The position numbers and the translations under genes were made by a program. Below the pieces are notes generated by a model that was given only the letters and a program-made list of their open reading frames with translations, did no database searches and was not told the origin of the DNA. A stretch of 5,231 nucleotides of DNA. Source: an uncultured Collinsella sp. GTDB lineage: Bacteria; Actinomycetota; Coriobacteriia; Coriobacteriales; Coriobacteriaceae. Of the stretch, positions 1 through 5,231 are shown piece by piece (the first letter of the stretch is position 1; every line of letters begins with the position of its first letter). The stretch lies in assembly GCA_900551605.1 (NCBI GenBank), contig URWS01000127.1:1-5231 (forward strand), in the 5' to 3' direction.

Positions 1-795
1 ATGCATGATGCCGGTAAAGATAGCCATGAGCGCCGCATACGGATGACCGATGATCATAAAACCGATAAAGGCGAGGAAACCACCGCAGATGGACGTCACG
101 ACCATACCGCGCATGTAGCCGCCGACAGAGCGAGAAAGGATGGCGACCATAAAGCGGTACGAGGTCTCCTTCTCCTGACCGATGATGGTGCAAATCTCGT
201 GATGCATGCGAGGGTAGTCGCAGGCCATCCAGTAGGCAAGCACCAGACCAAGGAAGATCACGAACAACTGCGAGGCCGTATTGGTGATGAGCGGGAACAC
301 ACCGCGGCCAAGCTCGGCAGCGATCTGAGACACATACTTCGATGCCACGGCAACCAGCGACGACAGGTTGTCGTCCAAATACTCCTTAAGCGGCGTGTTG
401 TTGAGCGTCTTGGCATGCGAGATCATCTCATTGAGATCGCCACCCGCAACACGAAGGTGCTCGGGCAGGCGGCTCAGGACTTCCATAATCTGACCAAAGA
501 GAATCGGCGACAAGATGCAAACGACAACGACGAGCACGGCAACAACAACAATAAGCGCGATAAGCGAACCGATGCCGCGATTCACGCCGTGGTGCTCGAG
601 CCAGTTGGTGATCGGGGACATCACAAAAGCAATGATGGAGCCGACGGCAAGAAACTCAATAACCGGTGCCAGGATGCCCATAAGGTTAAAGATGACAGCA
701 GCAATAACAATGCAGCCGACAACAGCCCAAATGCGCAGCGTCAGAATGCGGGTGTCGCGCAGCACGCGATCGGTTTGTTGGGGGTGCTCACTCAT
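1..795 (-). CDS. AI-2E family transporter (PF01594-type permease), 3' end cut off by window
   Basis: Reading the minus strand from the ATG at 795 gives 265 residues with no stop before the window edge, so the C-terminal part is missing (family members are usually about 340-400 residues). Likely membrane segments lie at about residues 22-42, 43-62, 75-100, 167-191 and 230-250, with a soluble loop at about 101-165, the usual layout of the family. Family-like signatures are SPITNWLEHHGVNR (60-73) and GYMRGMVVTSICGG (226-239) followed by GHPYAALMAIFTGI (250-263). Members are inner-membrane proteins; a few export the autoinducer AI-2 or act as Na+/H+ antiporters, but most have no known substrate, so the name should not be read as proof of quorum signalling. 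The start codon overlaps the sigma-factor stop as ATGA (792-795). The only SD-like GGAG lies about 13 bases upstream, so translational coupling to the sigma gene is likely. Confidence 0.9.
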   Translation of the reverse strand, partial: MSEHPQQTDRVLRDTRILTLRIWAVVGCIVIAAVIFNLMGILAPVIEFLAVGSIIAFVMSPITNWLEHHGVNRGIGSLIALIVVVAVLVVVVCILSPILFGQIMEVLSRLPEHLRVAGGDLNEMISHAKTLNNTPLKEYLDDNLSSLVAVASKYVSQIAAELGRGVFPLITNTASQLFVIFLGLVLAYWMACDYPRMHHEICTIIGQEKETSYRFMVAILSRSVGGYMRGMVVTSICGGFLAFIGFMIIGHPYAALMAIFTGIMH

Positions 796-1583
796 GAACG
801 AATCATCACTCCGTCGGGGTCGATCTTGTCCTGAATCTTCTTAAGCGTGCGGCGCAGCAGACGCGAAACCTGCACCTGAGAAATACCCAGCTTCTTGGCG
901 ATCTCGATCTGGGTCATGCCCTTCACAAAGCGCAGCTCGATGACTTCGCGCTCGCGCGGCGAGAAATCACGGATGGCTTCCTCGATCACCAGGCGGTCAT
1001 CGGTAAAGTCGAGCTCGTTGTCGTCGTCGGCGTAACGGTCGAGAATCGAGGGGGCATCGTCGGAATCGGAGGCACCAGGAGCCTCGATGGGCACCGAGGT
1101 ATAGGCCGAAGACGATTCCATGGCCTCCAGCACCTCATCGACCGTCACGTCCAAGTACTCAGCGATTTCCTCAACCTTAGGCGAGCGCTGTAGCTCGTTG
1201 GTGAGCTTATCGGTAGCCTGGTTGACCTTGGCCGAGAGCTCCTGCAAGCGACGGGGCACGCGCACACTCCAGCCCTTGTCGCGGAAGTGACGCTTGATCT
1301 CGCCCAAGATGGTAGGCGTGGCAAACGTGGTGAACTCGAGTCCGCGCTCAGGGTCAAAGCGGTCGATAGCCTTGAGCAGGCCCAAATAGCCAACCTGCAT
1401 AAGGTCATCGAGCGGCTCGCCGCGGTTCTTAAATTTGTTGGCAAGAAACCTTACCAGGTTCATGTGGGACATGACGAGCTGCTCGCGTGCGTCCGGGTCA
1501 CCGGTCTCTTTATAGCGACGAAACAGCTCGCGGGTTTTCTCCTTGTCCCAAGCGGTCTTACCGCTCCGGGAACGTTCGGTCAT
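792..1583 (-). CDS. SigB/SigF/SigG-family RNA polymerase sigma factor
   Basis: The 263-residue protein is a sigma-70 family factor of the stress/sporulation (SigB/SigF/SigG) group, directing RNA polymerase to an alternative promoter set. Region 2 spans about residues 34-104, with the core-binding and -10 recognition stretch around DDLMQVGYLGLLKAIDRFDP (59-78) and FTTFATPTILGEIKRHFRD (84-102). The following RDKGWSVRVPRRLQEL (101-116) is a hallmark of this group. Region 3 covers about 113-165. An acidic linker (about 172-196, rich in Asp) leads to region 4, with a helix-turn-helix at about 223-249 (TQIEIAKKLGISQVQVSRLL) for -35 recognition. Length matches the family. An AAGGCGG ribosome site lies 9 bases upstream of the ATG. 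The gene begins one base after the stop of the RsbW-like gene, the usual anti-sigma/sigma arrangement. It is not a housekeeping sigma, since region 1 and the long RpoD form are absent. Which member (B, F or other) cannot be told from sequence alone. Confidence 0.95.
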   Translation of the reverse strand: MTERSRSGKTAWDKEKTRELFRRYKETGDPDAREQLVMSHMNLVRFLANKFKNRGEPLDDLMQVGYLGLLKAIDRFDPERGLEFTTFATPTILGEIKRHFRDKGWSVRVPRRLQELSAKVNQATDKLTNELQRSPKVEEIAEYLDVTVDEVLEAMESSSAYTSVPIEAPGASDSDDAPSILDRYADDDNELDFTDDRLVIEEAIRDFSPREREVIELRFVKGMTQIEIAKKLGISQVQVSRLLRRTLKKIQDKIDPDGVMIRS

Positions 1584-1584
1584 A

Positions 1585-1962
1585 TTAGATATCCGCCTTG
1601 AGGTCGAGGGAAAGCGTCAGGGGCGCCGCAGTCTTTTCGTAGGAATCGCACACGCTCGCGAGGATGAGCTCGGCATACACCGCAGCTTGGTCGTCTTCAT
1701 CGACCGTAGCCTGATCGCCAAAGGTAATAGTCATGCCAACGTGGGTCTCATCGACATCGAATTTGATGGTGATGTCGTCGCAGTCGACCGCGGTGCAACC
1801 AAAAATGAAAGCCTCCTCTGCAGCCATGCGGATGTCCTCAATGCGATCGACAGACATAGAGCACAGGGCACCAACGTTGGCTGCCGTCATGCGCACAAGG
1901 CGAGCGAGACGCGGGTCGCCGGCAACGGTCAGCGTGATAGGGCAGGTTGCTTCGCTACTCAT
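1585..1962 (-). CDS. RsbW/SpoIIAB-like putative anti-sigma factor with degenerate ATP site
   Basis: This 125-residue protein resembles the small GHKL-type ATPases RsbW/SpoIIAB, which hold SigB/SigF inactive and phosphorylate an anti-anti-sigma. Support is a start strand (PITLTVAGDPRLARLVR, 8-24), the helix DRIEDIRMAAEEAFIFG (39-55) matching the family's ...EIKxAVSEAxTNAv helix, the strand pair ITIKFDV (64-70) and HVGMTITF (74-81), and a final strand PLTLSLDLK (114-122). Position directly before a SigB-type sigma gene strengthens the call. The key residues are unusual: where the N-box Asn (Mg-ATP ligand) should be there is Phe54, and the DxGxG motif expected after MTIT is replaced by FGDQATVD, with no later glycine-rich lid. 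It is also shorter than SpoIIAB (146 residues). It may therefore bind sigma without ATP or kinase activity. An unrelated function is possible. The start is well supported by GAGGAG 7 bases upstream; the gene overlaps the preceding one by 8 bases. Confidence 0.75.
   Translation of the reverse strand: MSSEATCPITLTVAGDPRLARLVRMTAANVGALCSMSVDRIEDIRMAAEEAFIFGCTAVDCDDITIKFDVDETHVGMTITFGDQATVDEDDQAAVYAELILASVCDSYEKTAAPLTLSLDLKADI
1593..1599 (-). promoter_or_regulatory. Ribosome binding site of the sigma-factor gene
   Basis: AAGGCGG on the minus strand sits 9 bases before the ATG at 1583 and lies inside the last codons of the upstream RsbW-like gene. It supports this ATG as the start and suggests the two proteins are translated together. 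Confidence 0.6.
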
Positions 1963-2542
1963 CGCAGGACTCCTCAGAGGTCTCGGCGGGCGTGTAAGTG
2001 TAATACTGAGCCGGCTTGGCTACAGACTTCTGGCCATCATCGTCGCCCGCGGCGGCCTCGTCCTCGCCAATTAGGACGCGCTCGGTAGGTTGCTCAGCCT
2101 CCGCAGCGGCAGCGGCGAGCTTGCGCTCGGCGTCAGCTGCAGGAGCCTTCACCTTATTGAAGAGCCTCTGCACAGCACCGGCGGCAGAATCAGTCACACT
2201 CGACACAGCATTGCTGGCCTCAGCCATGCTACCGGTGACCTCAGAAATGTCGCGAACCACGGCTTCGACCTCTACGAGATTGGAGGTAAGGGCATCAACT
2301 GCCGTCTTACTCGACTTAAGCAGCGGCTCCATCTGGGCAAGTGCCGGCGTAAGCTCGTCGACAGCGCCGTCGAGTTTTGCCACCACCGGCTGCGCCTCGG
2401 CGATGGTGTTATTGAGGTCGTTCACGGTCTTATCGAGCGAGTCGACAACGTTGCGGGTCTTGCGCAGGGTAAGCGCGAGCTCAACAATAGCCCACACGCC
2501 GGCAATGGCAAGCACCAGCAGGGCGATTTGAATGGGACTCAT
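1955..2542 (-). CDS. DUF948-type membrane-anchored helical protein
   Basis: The 195-residue protein has an N-terminal hydrophobic segment (about residues 4-24) with no cleavage site apparent, followed by basic residues (RKTR, 27-30), suggesting a single-pass anchor with the long C-terminal part in the cytoplasm. Residues 30-125 form a heptad-like helical stretch with repeated Val/Leu and Asp/Glu (for example VDSLDKTVNDLNNTIAEAQP, 33-52), as in DUF948 proteins. An Ala/Glu-rich helix (133-150), an acidic patch (158-169) and a Tyr/Thr tail (about 180-185) follow. The family has no defined biochemical role; the Bacillus member YtxG is a general-stress protein under SigB, which fits the neighbouring stress-type sigma gene here. 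The start is chosen from GGGAGG 5 bases upstream of the ATG. It ends inside the RsbW-like gene, so it is probably the first gene of the sigma operon. The family call is from pattern and could be a generic coiled-coil protein instead. Confidence 0.75.
   Translation of the reverse strand: MSPIQIALLVLAIAGVWAIVELALTLRKTRNVVDSLDKTVNDLNNTIAEAQPVVAKLDGAVDELTPALAQMEPLLKSSKTAVDALTSNLVEVEAVVRDISEVTGSMAEASNAVSSVTDSAAGAVQRLFNKVKAPAADAERKLAAAAAEAEQPTERVLIGEDEAAAGDDDGQKSVAKPAQYYTYTPAETSEESCDE
1970..1975 (-). promoter_or_regulatory. Strong ribosome binding site of the RsbW-like gene
   Basis: GAGGAG on the minus strand, 7 bases before the ATG at 1962, encodes two Glu codons near the end of the DUF948-type protein. 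It fixes the RsbW-like start and makes the 8-base gene overlap credible. Confidence 0.75.
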
Positions 2543-2547
2543 ACAAG

Positions 2548-2553
2548 CCTCCC
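2548..2553 (-). promoter_or_regulatory. Ribosome binding site of the DUF948-type gene, partly inside a small UUCG hairpin
   Basis: GGGAGG on the minus strand lies 5 bases before the ATG at 2542. Bases 2560-2549 can fold as UUCC-UUCG-GGAG (three Watson-Crick pairs plus one G-U, closed by the extra-stable C(UUCG)G loop), which would cover most of this site. The site itself is clear; the fold is short and unproven. Confidence 0.65.
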
Positions 2554-2594
2554 GAAGGAATCGAAATACAGACGCTGTTCATGGTACCCCAAAG

Positions 2595-2618
2595 AAGGGG
2601 AAAGATACGCAAAGGGGA
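2595..2618 (-). repeat. Pair of TCCCCTT direct repeats
   Basis: TCCCCTT occurs twice on the minus strand, at 2618-2612 and 2601-2595, 17 bases apart start to start. The second copy overlaps a CCCC-N6-GGGG inverted repeat (2587-2600). They lie about 50-75 bases upstream of the DUF948-type start, where a regulator could bind, but two 7-base copies could arise by chance. Confidence 0.35.
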
Positions 2619-2637
2619 TGTGCGAGGTGCCAATGAC

Positions 2638-3987
2638 CTACTTGGGCGCATTGCCGCTACGGTCGCGCTCGCTTTGCTCTACGCGCCACTCTTCCCAGCC
2701 GCGGCCGGCAGGCTGCCAAAACGCACCGCGCTCCAACCCCTCGGGCAAATAACGCTGATCGACCCAGCCTTCGGGATAATCATGCGGATACTTATACACA
2801 CCGTATTCGTCGCTGCCCGGGCGATGACGATCGCGCAGATAACTCGGCACCTCGCGCAGCCCACTTGAATGGATATCGGCCAACGCCGCATCGATCGAAG
2901 CCTCGCACGCGTTGGATTTAGGCGCCAAGCACACATAGAGAGCAGCTTGAGCCAGATTAATACGGCACTCGGGATAGCCAATGACCTCGGCGGACTTAAA
3001 CGCGGCATGTGCCACCAAAAGCGCCTGTGGGTCGGCGTTGCCAACATCCTCAGAAGCCTGAATCATAATACGACGAGCGATAAACTTAGGATCCTCTCCC
3101 GCGTCAATCATGCGCGCGAGCCAATAGATCGTGGCATCGGGGTCGCTACCGCGCATAGACTTAATAAACGCACTGATGATGTCGTAATGCATGTCGCCGT
3201 TTTTGTCATACGAAAAGCCGCGACGCGGGTTGGCAATCTTTACGTCATCCACGGTGATGGGATAGCGCTCCCCCGCCGCCGGCGCTGGCGTTCCCTCGGT
3301 ATCGGGACGGGTAACGGCAATCTCGCTCGCAAGCTCGAGCGTCGTGAGCGCCGAGCGAGCGTCGCCCGCAGCCAGGGTGCAGATGGTCTTAACCGTATCC
3401 TCATCGGCCGAGAACTTACCGTTCAAACCCTGCGGCGCCTCGAGCGCACGCTCAATAAGCGTGGCGATATCCTCGTCTTTAAGATGCTCAAGTTCCACCA
3501 CGCGACCGCGCGAGAGCAATGCCGAGTTGACCTCGAAGTATGGATTCTCCGTCGTGGCGCCAATCATAATGACGGTACGGTTCTCAACTGCATGCAGCAG
3601 GGCATCCTGCTGCGACTTGGAAAAGCGATGAATCTCATCGATAAAAAGAATGGTGCGGCGGTCGTACGTATTCAGGCGCGTCTTAGCCTCGTCAATCACG
3701 CGACGAAGATCCTTTACGGTGCCCGTCACAGCGCTGACCTCGACAAACTCGCTCTTGGTATGGTTGGCGATAATGTGGGCCAGCGTCGTCTTGCCCGTAC
3801 CGGCCGGCCCGTACAGAATCACACTCGACAGTACATCGTGCTCAATCGCGGCACGCAACCACGAGCCCTTACCGACGGCCTTTTGCTGGCCCACGTACTC
3901 GTCGAGCGAATTGGGGCGCATGCGCACCGCAAGCGGCGCATTCTGAAAGGAACGCTCGCGCGTCGAAGCAGAAAAAAGGTCGTCCAT
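2638..3987 (-). CDS. rarA: Replication-associated recombination protein A (RarA/MgsA), AAA+ ATPase
   Basis: RarA is a tetrameric AAA+ ATPase that acts on DNA ends and gaps at stalled replication forks, with SSB and RecA as known partners in other bacteria. Counting from the ATG at 3987 (449 residues, normal for the family), the protein opens MDDLFSAS and PLAVRMRPNSLDEYVGQ (18-34), typical of RarA. Walker A is GPAGTGKT (60-67), Walker B ILFIDE (113-118), sensor 1 IGATTENP (142-149) and the LLSRGR arginine-finger region about 157-162. The second half has the MgsA-type tetramerisation domain, including DIISAFIKSMRGSDPDAT and ARRIMIQASEDVGNADP. The start is uncertain: in-frame ATGs at 4002 and 3993 and a TTG at 4005 are alternatives. 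The 3987 ATG is preferred because homologues begin with MDLFS-like sequence and a weak GGGA lies just upstream. A small insertion (TEGTPAPAAGERYP) precedes the second domain. No terminator is evident after the stop. Confidence 0.95.
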   Translation of the reverse strand: MDDLFSASTRERSFQNAPLAVRMRPNSLDEYVGQQKAVGKGSWLRAAIEHDVLSSVILYGPAGTGKTTLAHIIANHTKSEFVEVSAVTGTVKDLRRVIDEAKTRLNTYDRRTILFIDEIHRFSKSQQDALLHAVENRTVIMIGATTENPYFEVNSALLSRGRVVELEHLKDEDIATLIERALEAPQGLNGKFSADEDTVKTICTLAAGDARSALTTLELASEIAVTRPDTEGTPAPAAGERYPITVDDVKIANPRRGFSYDKNGDMHYDIISAFIKSMRGSDPDATIYWLARMIDAGEDPKFIARRIMIQASEDVGNADPQALLVAHAAFKSAEVIGYPECRINLAQAALYVCLAPKSNACEASIDAALADIHSSGLREVPSYLRDRHRPGSDEYGVYKYPHDYPEGWVDQRYLPEGLERGAFWQPAGRGWEEWRVEQSERDRSGNAPK

Positions 3988-4008
3988 AGTCATCCCGTGC
4001 ATCAATCA

Positions 4009-4018
4009 AAAACGTTTT
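4009..4018. repeat. AAAACGTTTT palindrome in the rarA leader
   Basis: AAAACGTTTT is a perfect 10-base inverted repeat between the possible -10 box and the rarA start codon, close to where transcription would begin. Its place suits a repressor operator, but it does not match a site I can name, and it could be chance in this AT-rich gap. Confidence 0.4.
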
Positions 4019-4026
4019 CCACCAAC

Positions 4027-4032
4027 AGTATA
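4027..4032 (-). promoter_or_regulatory. Possible -10 box upstream of rarA
   Basis: TATACT on the minus strand matches the TATAAT consensus at five of six bases. It lies 40 bases before the preferred rarA ATG. No acceptable -35 is found 16-18 bases upstream (the sequence there is AACGGT, inside the end of the upstream gene) and there is no TG extension, so if this is a promoter it is weak or needs an activator. Confidence 0.4.
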
Positions 4033-4042
4033 CCGAATAAAT

Positions 4043-4058
4043 ACGAACTACCGTTCGT
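4043..4058 (-). terminator. Weak terminator-like hairpin on the stop codon of the dGTPase-like gene
   Basis: ACGAAC-GGTA-GTTCGT forms a perfect 6-base-pair stem with a 4-base loop on the minus strand; the TAG stop (4050-4048) lies in it. It is followed by ATTTATT, a broken U-rich run. Stem and U-run are both weaker than a standard intrinsic terminator, so it may only reduce read-through into rarA. Confidence 0.35.
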
Positions 4059-5231
4059 TAATATAGGTACGATGCGGAAACTTCAATCCCGGGAACAGCT
4101 TGCTCGTGAGCTCACAGAAATAGCCATCCGTCATGCTCGAAATGTAATCTACTACGGTCTGATCTATATCGTCCTGCCATGCATAGGCGCGATCGTAGTA
4201 GGAAAGCTGCCGCTCAATGCGAGAAATGTGGTGCTTAAAGATATACGAAGACTCGTCGCCTTTGTTTATATCCTGCAGGCAACGGTCGTAGAGCTTTTCG
4301 AAGGCCTCGCGCAGCCCCACTTCGGAGTCGCCTTCGATGCCGCCCTTGCTATAGATCTTCTCGTAGTTCTCGCGCTTGGCTCGGCGGATTTCCTCAAACA
4401 GGTCCTCGCTCATCTCGATGCGTGGCTTGCCATAGCTGTGCTCGACGATATCGATGGAGGCATGCGTAAGGATCCAGCTGTTGTATGCCCCGCCCAGGTC
4501 ATCGTCAAAGGCGTCGGGTGACAGCAGACCCGCCGCAATGGCGTCTTGGCGATCGCGCCCCACGTAGGCAAGGATATCCGAGATGCGAACCACGCAGCCC
4601 TCGAGCGTCATGGGGCGCAGGTGCTCAATTGCGCTGTAACCTGTGGCAATGCAATCCTCAACCGTCTGGTCAAACTGGTCAAAGGAGCCCATGTCCGAGA
4701 GCTCAAACACACGCTGCTCGTACTCGCCGTTATGGCATAGCACGCCGTCGAGCGTCTGGAGCGACACGTTGCGGCCATACAACGCGTCGAGCACGCGAAC
4801 CGACTGCACGTTATGGAAAAAATAACGCCCCGTACGCTCATGATAGATATCGTTGAGGAAGCGCTCGCCGGCATGGCCGAAAGGCGTGTGTCCCAAGTCG
4901 TGACCCAGGCCAATCGCCTCGATCAGATCGCAATTGAGCCCCAGGGCGCGACCGATATCGCGCGCAATGCGGGAGACAAGCTGTACGTGCAAACCGCGGC
5001 GTGACAGATCGTCATTGCTACGGAAGCTAAAGACCTGCGTTTTGCCTGCATAACGGGTGTACGCCGGAAGATGAAGTATCTTTTCGGTATCGCGCATAAA
5101 CGCCGGACGCATAAGCGTGCCTTTGTCGGCGGCGCGATCAATACGACGAATGACCTGATCATCGTTGCAACGATACGGGTTGACATAGCCCGAAGCACGA
5201 TCGGCGGCAATGCGCTCGACAAGCTCGGGCG
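4048..5231 (-). CDS. dgt: dGTP triphosphohydrolase-like HD-domain protein, 5' end outside window
   Basis: Dgt-family enzymes cut dNTPs, classically dGTP, to the nucleoside and tripolyphosphate and so trim dNTP pools. The frame stays open from 5112 to the window edge with no start codon, and those residues (including RCNDDQVIRRIDRAADKG) continue into the family pattern RPAFMRDTEKILHLPAYTRY...KTQVF. The ATG at 5112 is therefore internal and the gene starts beyond 5231. Numbering from that Met, the metal-binding HD residues are His42 (RRGLHVQL), His71-Asp72 (GLGHDLGHTPFGHAGE, 68-83) and Asp179 (RISDILAYVGRDRQD, 176-190). CHNGEYEQR (126-134) is a further conserved family-like patch. All metal ligands are present, so activity is expected, though substrate (dGTP or broad dNTP) cannot be read from sequence. 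It precedes rarA with a 60-base gap; both relate to DNA replication upkeep. Confidence 0.9.
   Translation of the reverse strand, partial: PELVERIAADRASGYVNPYRCNDDQVIRRIDRAADKGTLMRPAFMRDTEKILHLPAYTRYAGKTQVFSFRSNDDLSRRGLHVQLVSRIARDIGRALGLNCDLIEAIGLGHDLGHTPFGHAGERFLNDIYHERTGRYFFHNVQSVRVLDALYGRNVSLQTLDGVLCHNGEYEQRVFELSDMGSFDQFDQTVEDCIATGYSAIEHLRPMTLEGCVVRISDILAYVGRDRQDAIAAGLLSPDAFDDDLGGAYNSWILTHASIDIVEHSYGKPRIEMSEDLFEEIRRAKRENYEKIYSKGGIEGDSEVGLREAFEKLYDRCLQDINKGDESSYIFKHHISRIERQLSYYDRAYAWQDDIDQTVVDYISSMTDGYFCELTSKLFPGLKFPHRTYINER

Larger units (their letters stand above)
2543..2637 (-). other. Intergenic region between rarA and the DUF948-type gene
   Basis: This 95-base gap is the longest in the window and the only natural place for a promoter of the sigma operon. 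I find no good match to a housekeeping promoter: the best is TTGCGT followed 19 bases later by TACCAT (about 2608 down to 2578), with poor boxes and long spacing. A SigB-type GTTT...GGGTAT pair is also absent; GGGTAC is present at about 2583-2588 but no GTTT stands at the right distance. No intrinsic terminator with a U-run follows rarA, so read-through from rarA is possible. Short repeats and small hairpins in the gap are listed separately. Confidence 0.5.

Noticed and set aside
1..795. Reading the AI-2E-family gene as evidence of autoinducer-2 signalling.
   Set aside because: Most members of this family have no link to AI-2, and no luxS or AI-2 receptor gene is present in the window.
1..834. 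A 277-codon open frame on the plus strand at the window start.
   Set aside because: Its product is a low-complexity, Asp/His/Arg-rich sequence with no domain, while the minus strand of the same stretch encodes an AI-2E-family membrane protein with clear signatures.
2587..2600. CCCC-TTCTTT-GGGG inverted repeat as a rarA terminator.
   Set aside because: A four-pair stem with a six-base loop and no U-run after it does not make an intrinsic terminator.
2090..2752. A 220-codon plus-strand open frame across the DUF948-type gene, the gap and the end of rarA.
   Set aside because: It has no recognisable domain and runs antisense to genes with good ribosome sites and sensible products.
3990..4018. 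GTTTTT and GGGATG before rarA as a SigB-type promoter.
   Set aside because: The spacing is only 11 bases, the -10 match is poor, and it would start transcription at or inside the start of rarA.
2869..4521. A 550-codon open frame on the plus strand crossing rarA and the dGTPase-like gene.
   Set aside because: It is antisense to two clearly recognised genes and its product is rich in Arg and His with no family pattern. Long stop-free antisense frames are common in GC-rich coding DNA.

Overview
The window is a compact, bacterial, single-strand gene block: six protein genes, all on the minus strand, so transcription runs from high to low coordinates. Base composition is moderately GC-rich, and genes are packed with overlaps of 4 to 8 bases or gaps of 1 to 95 bases. 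The gene set and protein style suggest a Gram-positive anaerobe of the Actinomycetota class Coriobacteriia, perhaps Collinsella-like. That placement is recalled gene style and neighbourhood, not a search result. I saw no tRNA, rRNA, CRISPR array, insertion sequence or phage gene, and no stretch over 300 bases lacks a gene.

In transcription order: (1) positions 5231-4048, a dGTP triphosphohydrolase-like HD-domain protein whose 5' end lies outside the window; (2) a 60-base gap with a small hairpin on the stop codon, a TATACT -10-like box and a perfect AAAACGTTTT palindrome; (3) positions 3987-2638, the AAA+ ATPase RarA (MgsA), which acts at stalled replication forks; (4) a 95-base gap with short repeats and small hairpins but no convincing promoter; (5) positions 2542-1955, a membrane-anchored DUF948-type helical protein; (6) positions 1962-1585, a small RsbW/SpoIIAB-like protein; (7) positions 1583-792, a SigB/SigF/SigG-family sigma factor; (8) positions 795-1, the first 265 residues of an AI-2E-family membrane protein, running off the window.

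The first two genes concern nucleotide pools and replication-fork maintenance. The last four overlap or nearly touch (8-base overlap, 1-base gap, 4-base ATGA overlap) and look like one translationally coupled operon: membrane helical protein, anti-sigma-like protein, stress-type sigma factor, membrane permease.

The most interesting point is the RsbW-like protein. It keeps the overall fold pattern and its usual place before the sigma gene, but it has lost the N-box asparagine and the glycine-rich ATP-binding motifs that a partner-switching kinase needs. No anti-anti-sigma (RsbV/SpoIIAA) gene is present here. This suggests a sigma-control module that works without the standard ATP-dependent switch, possibly involving the co-encoded DUF948 protein. 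That last step is inference.
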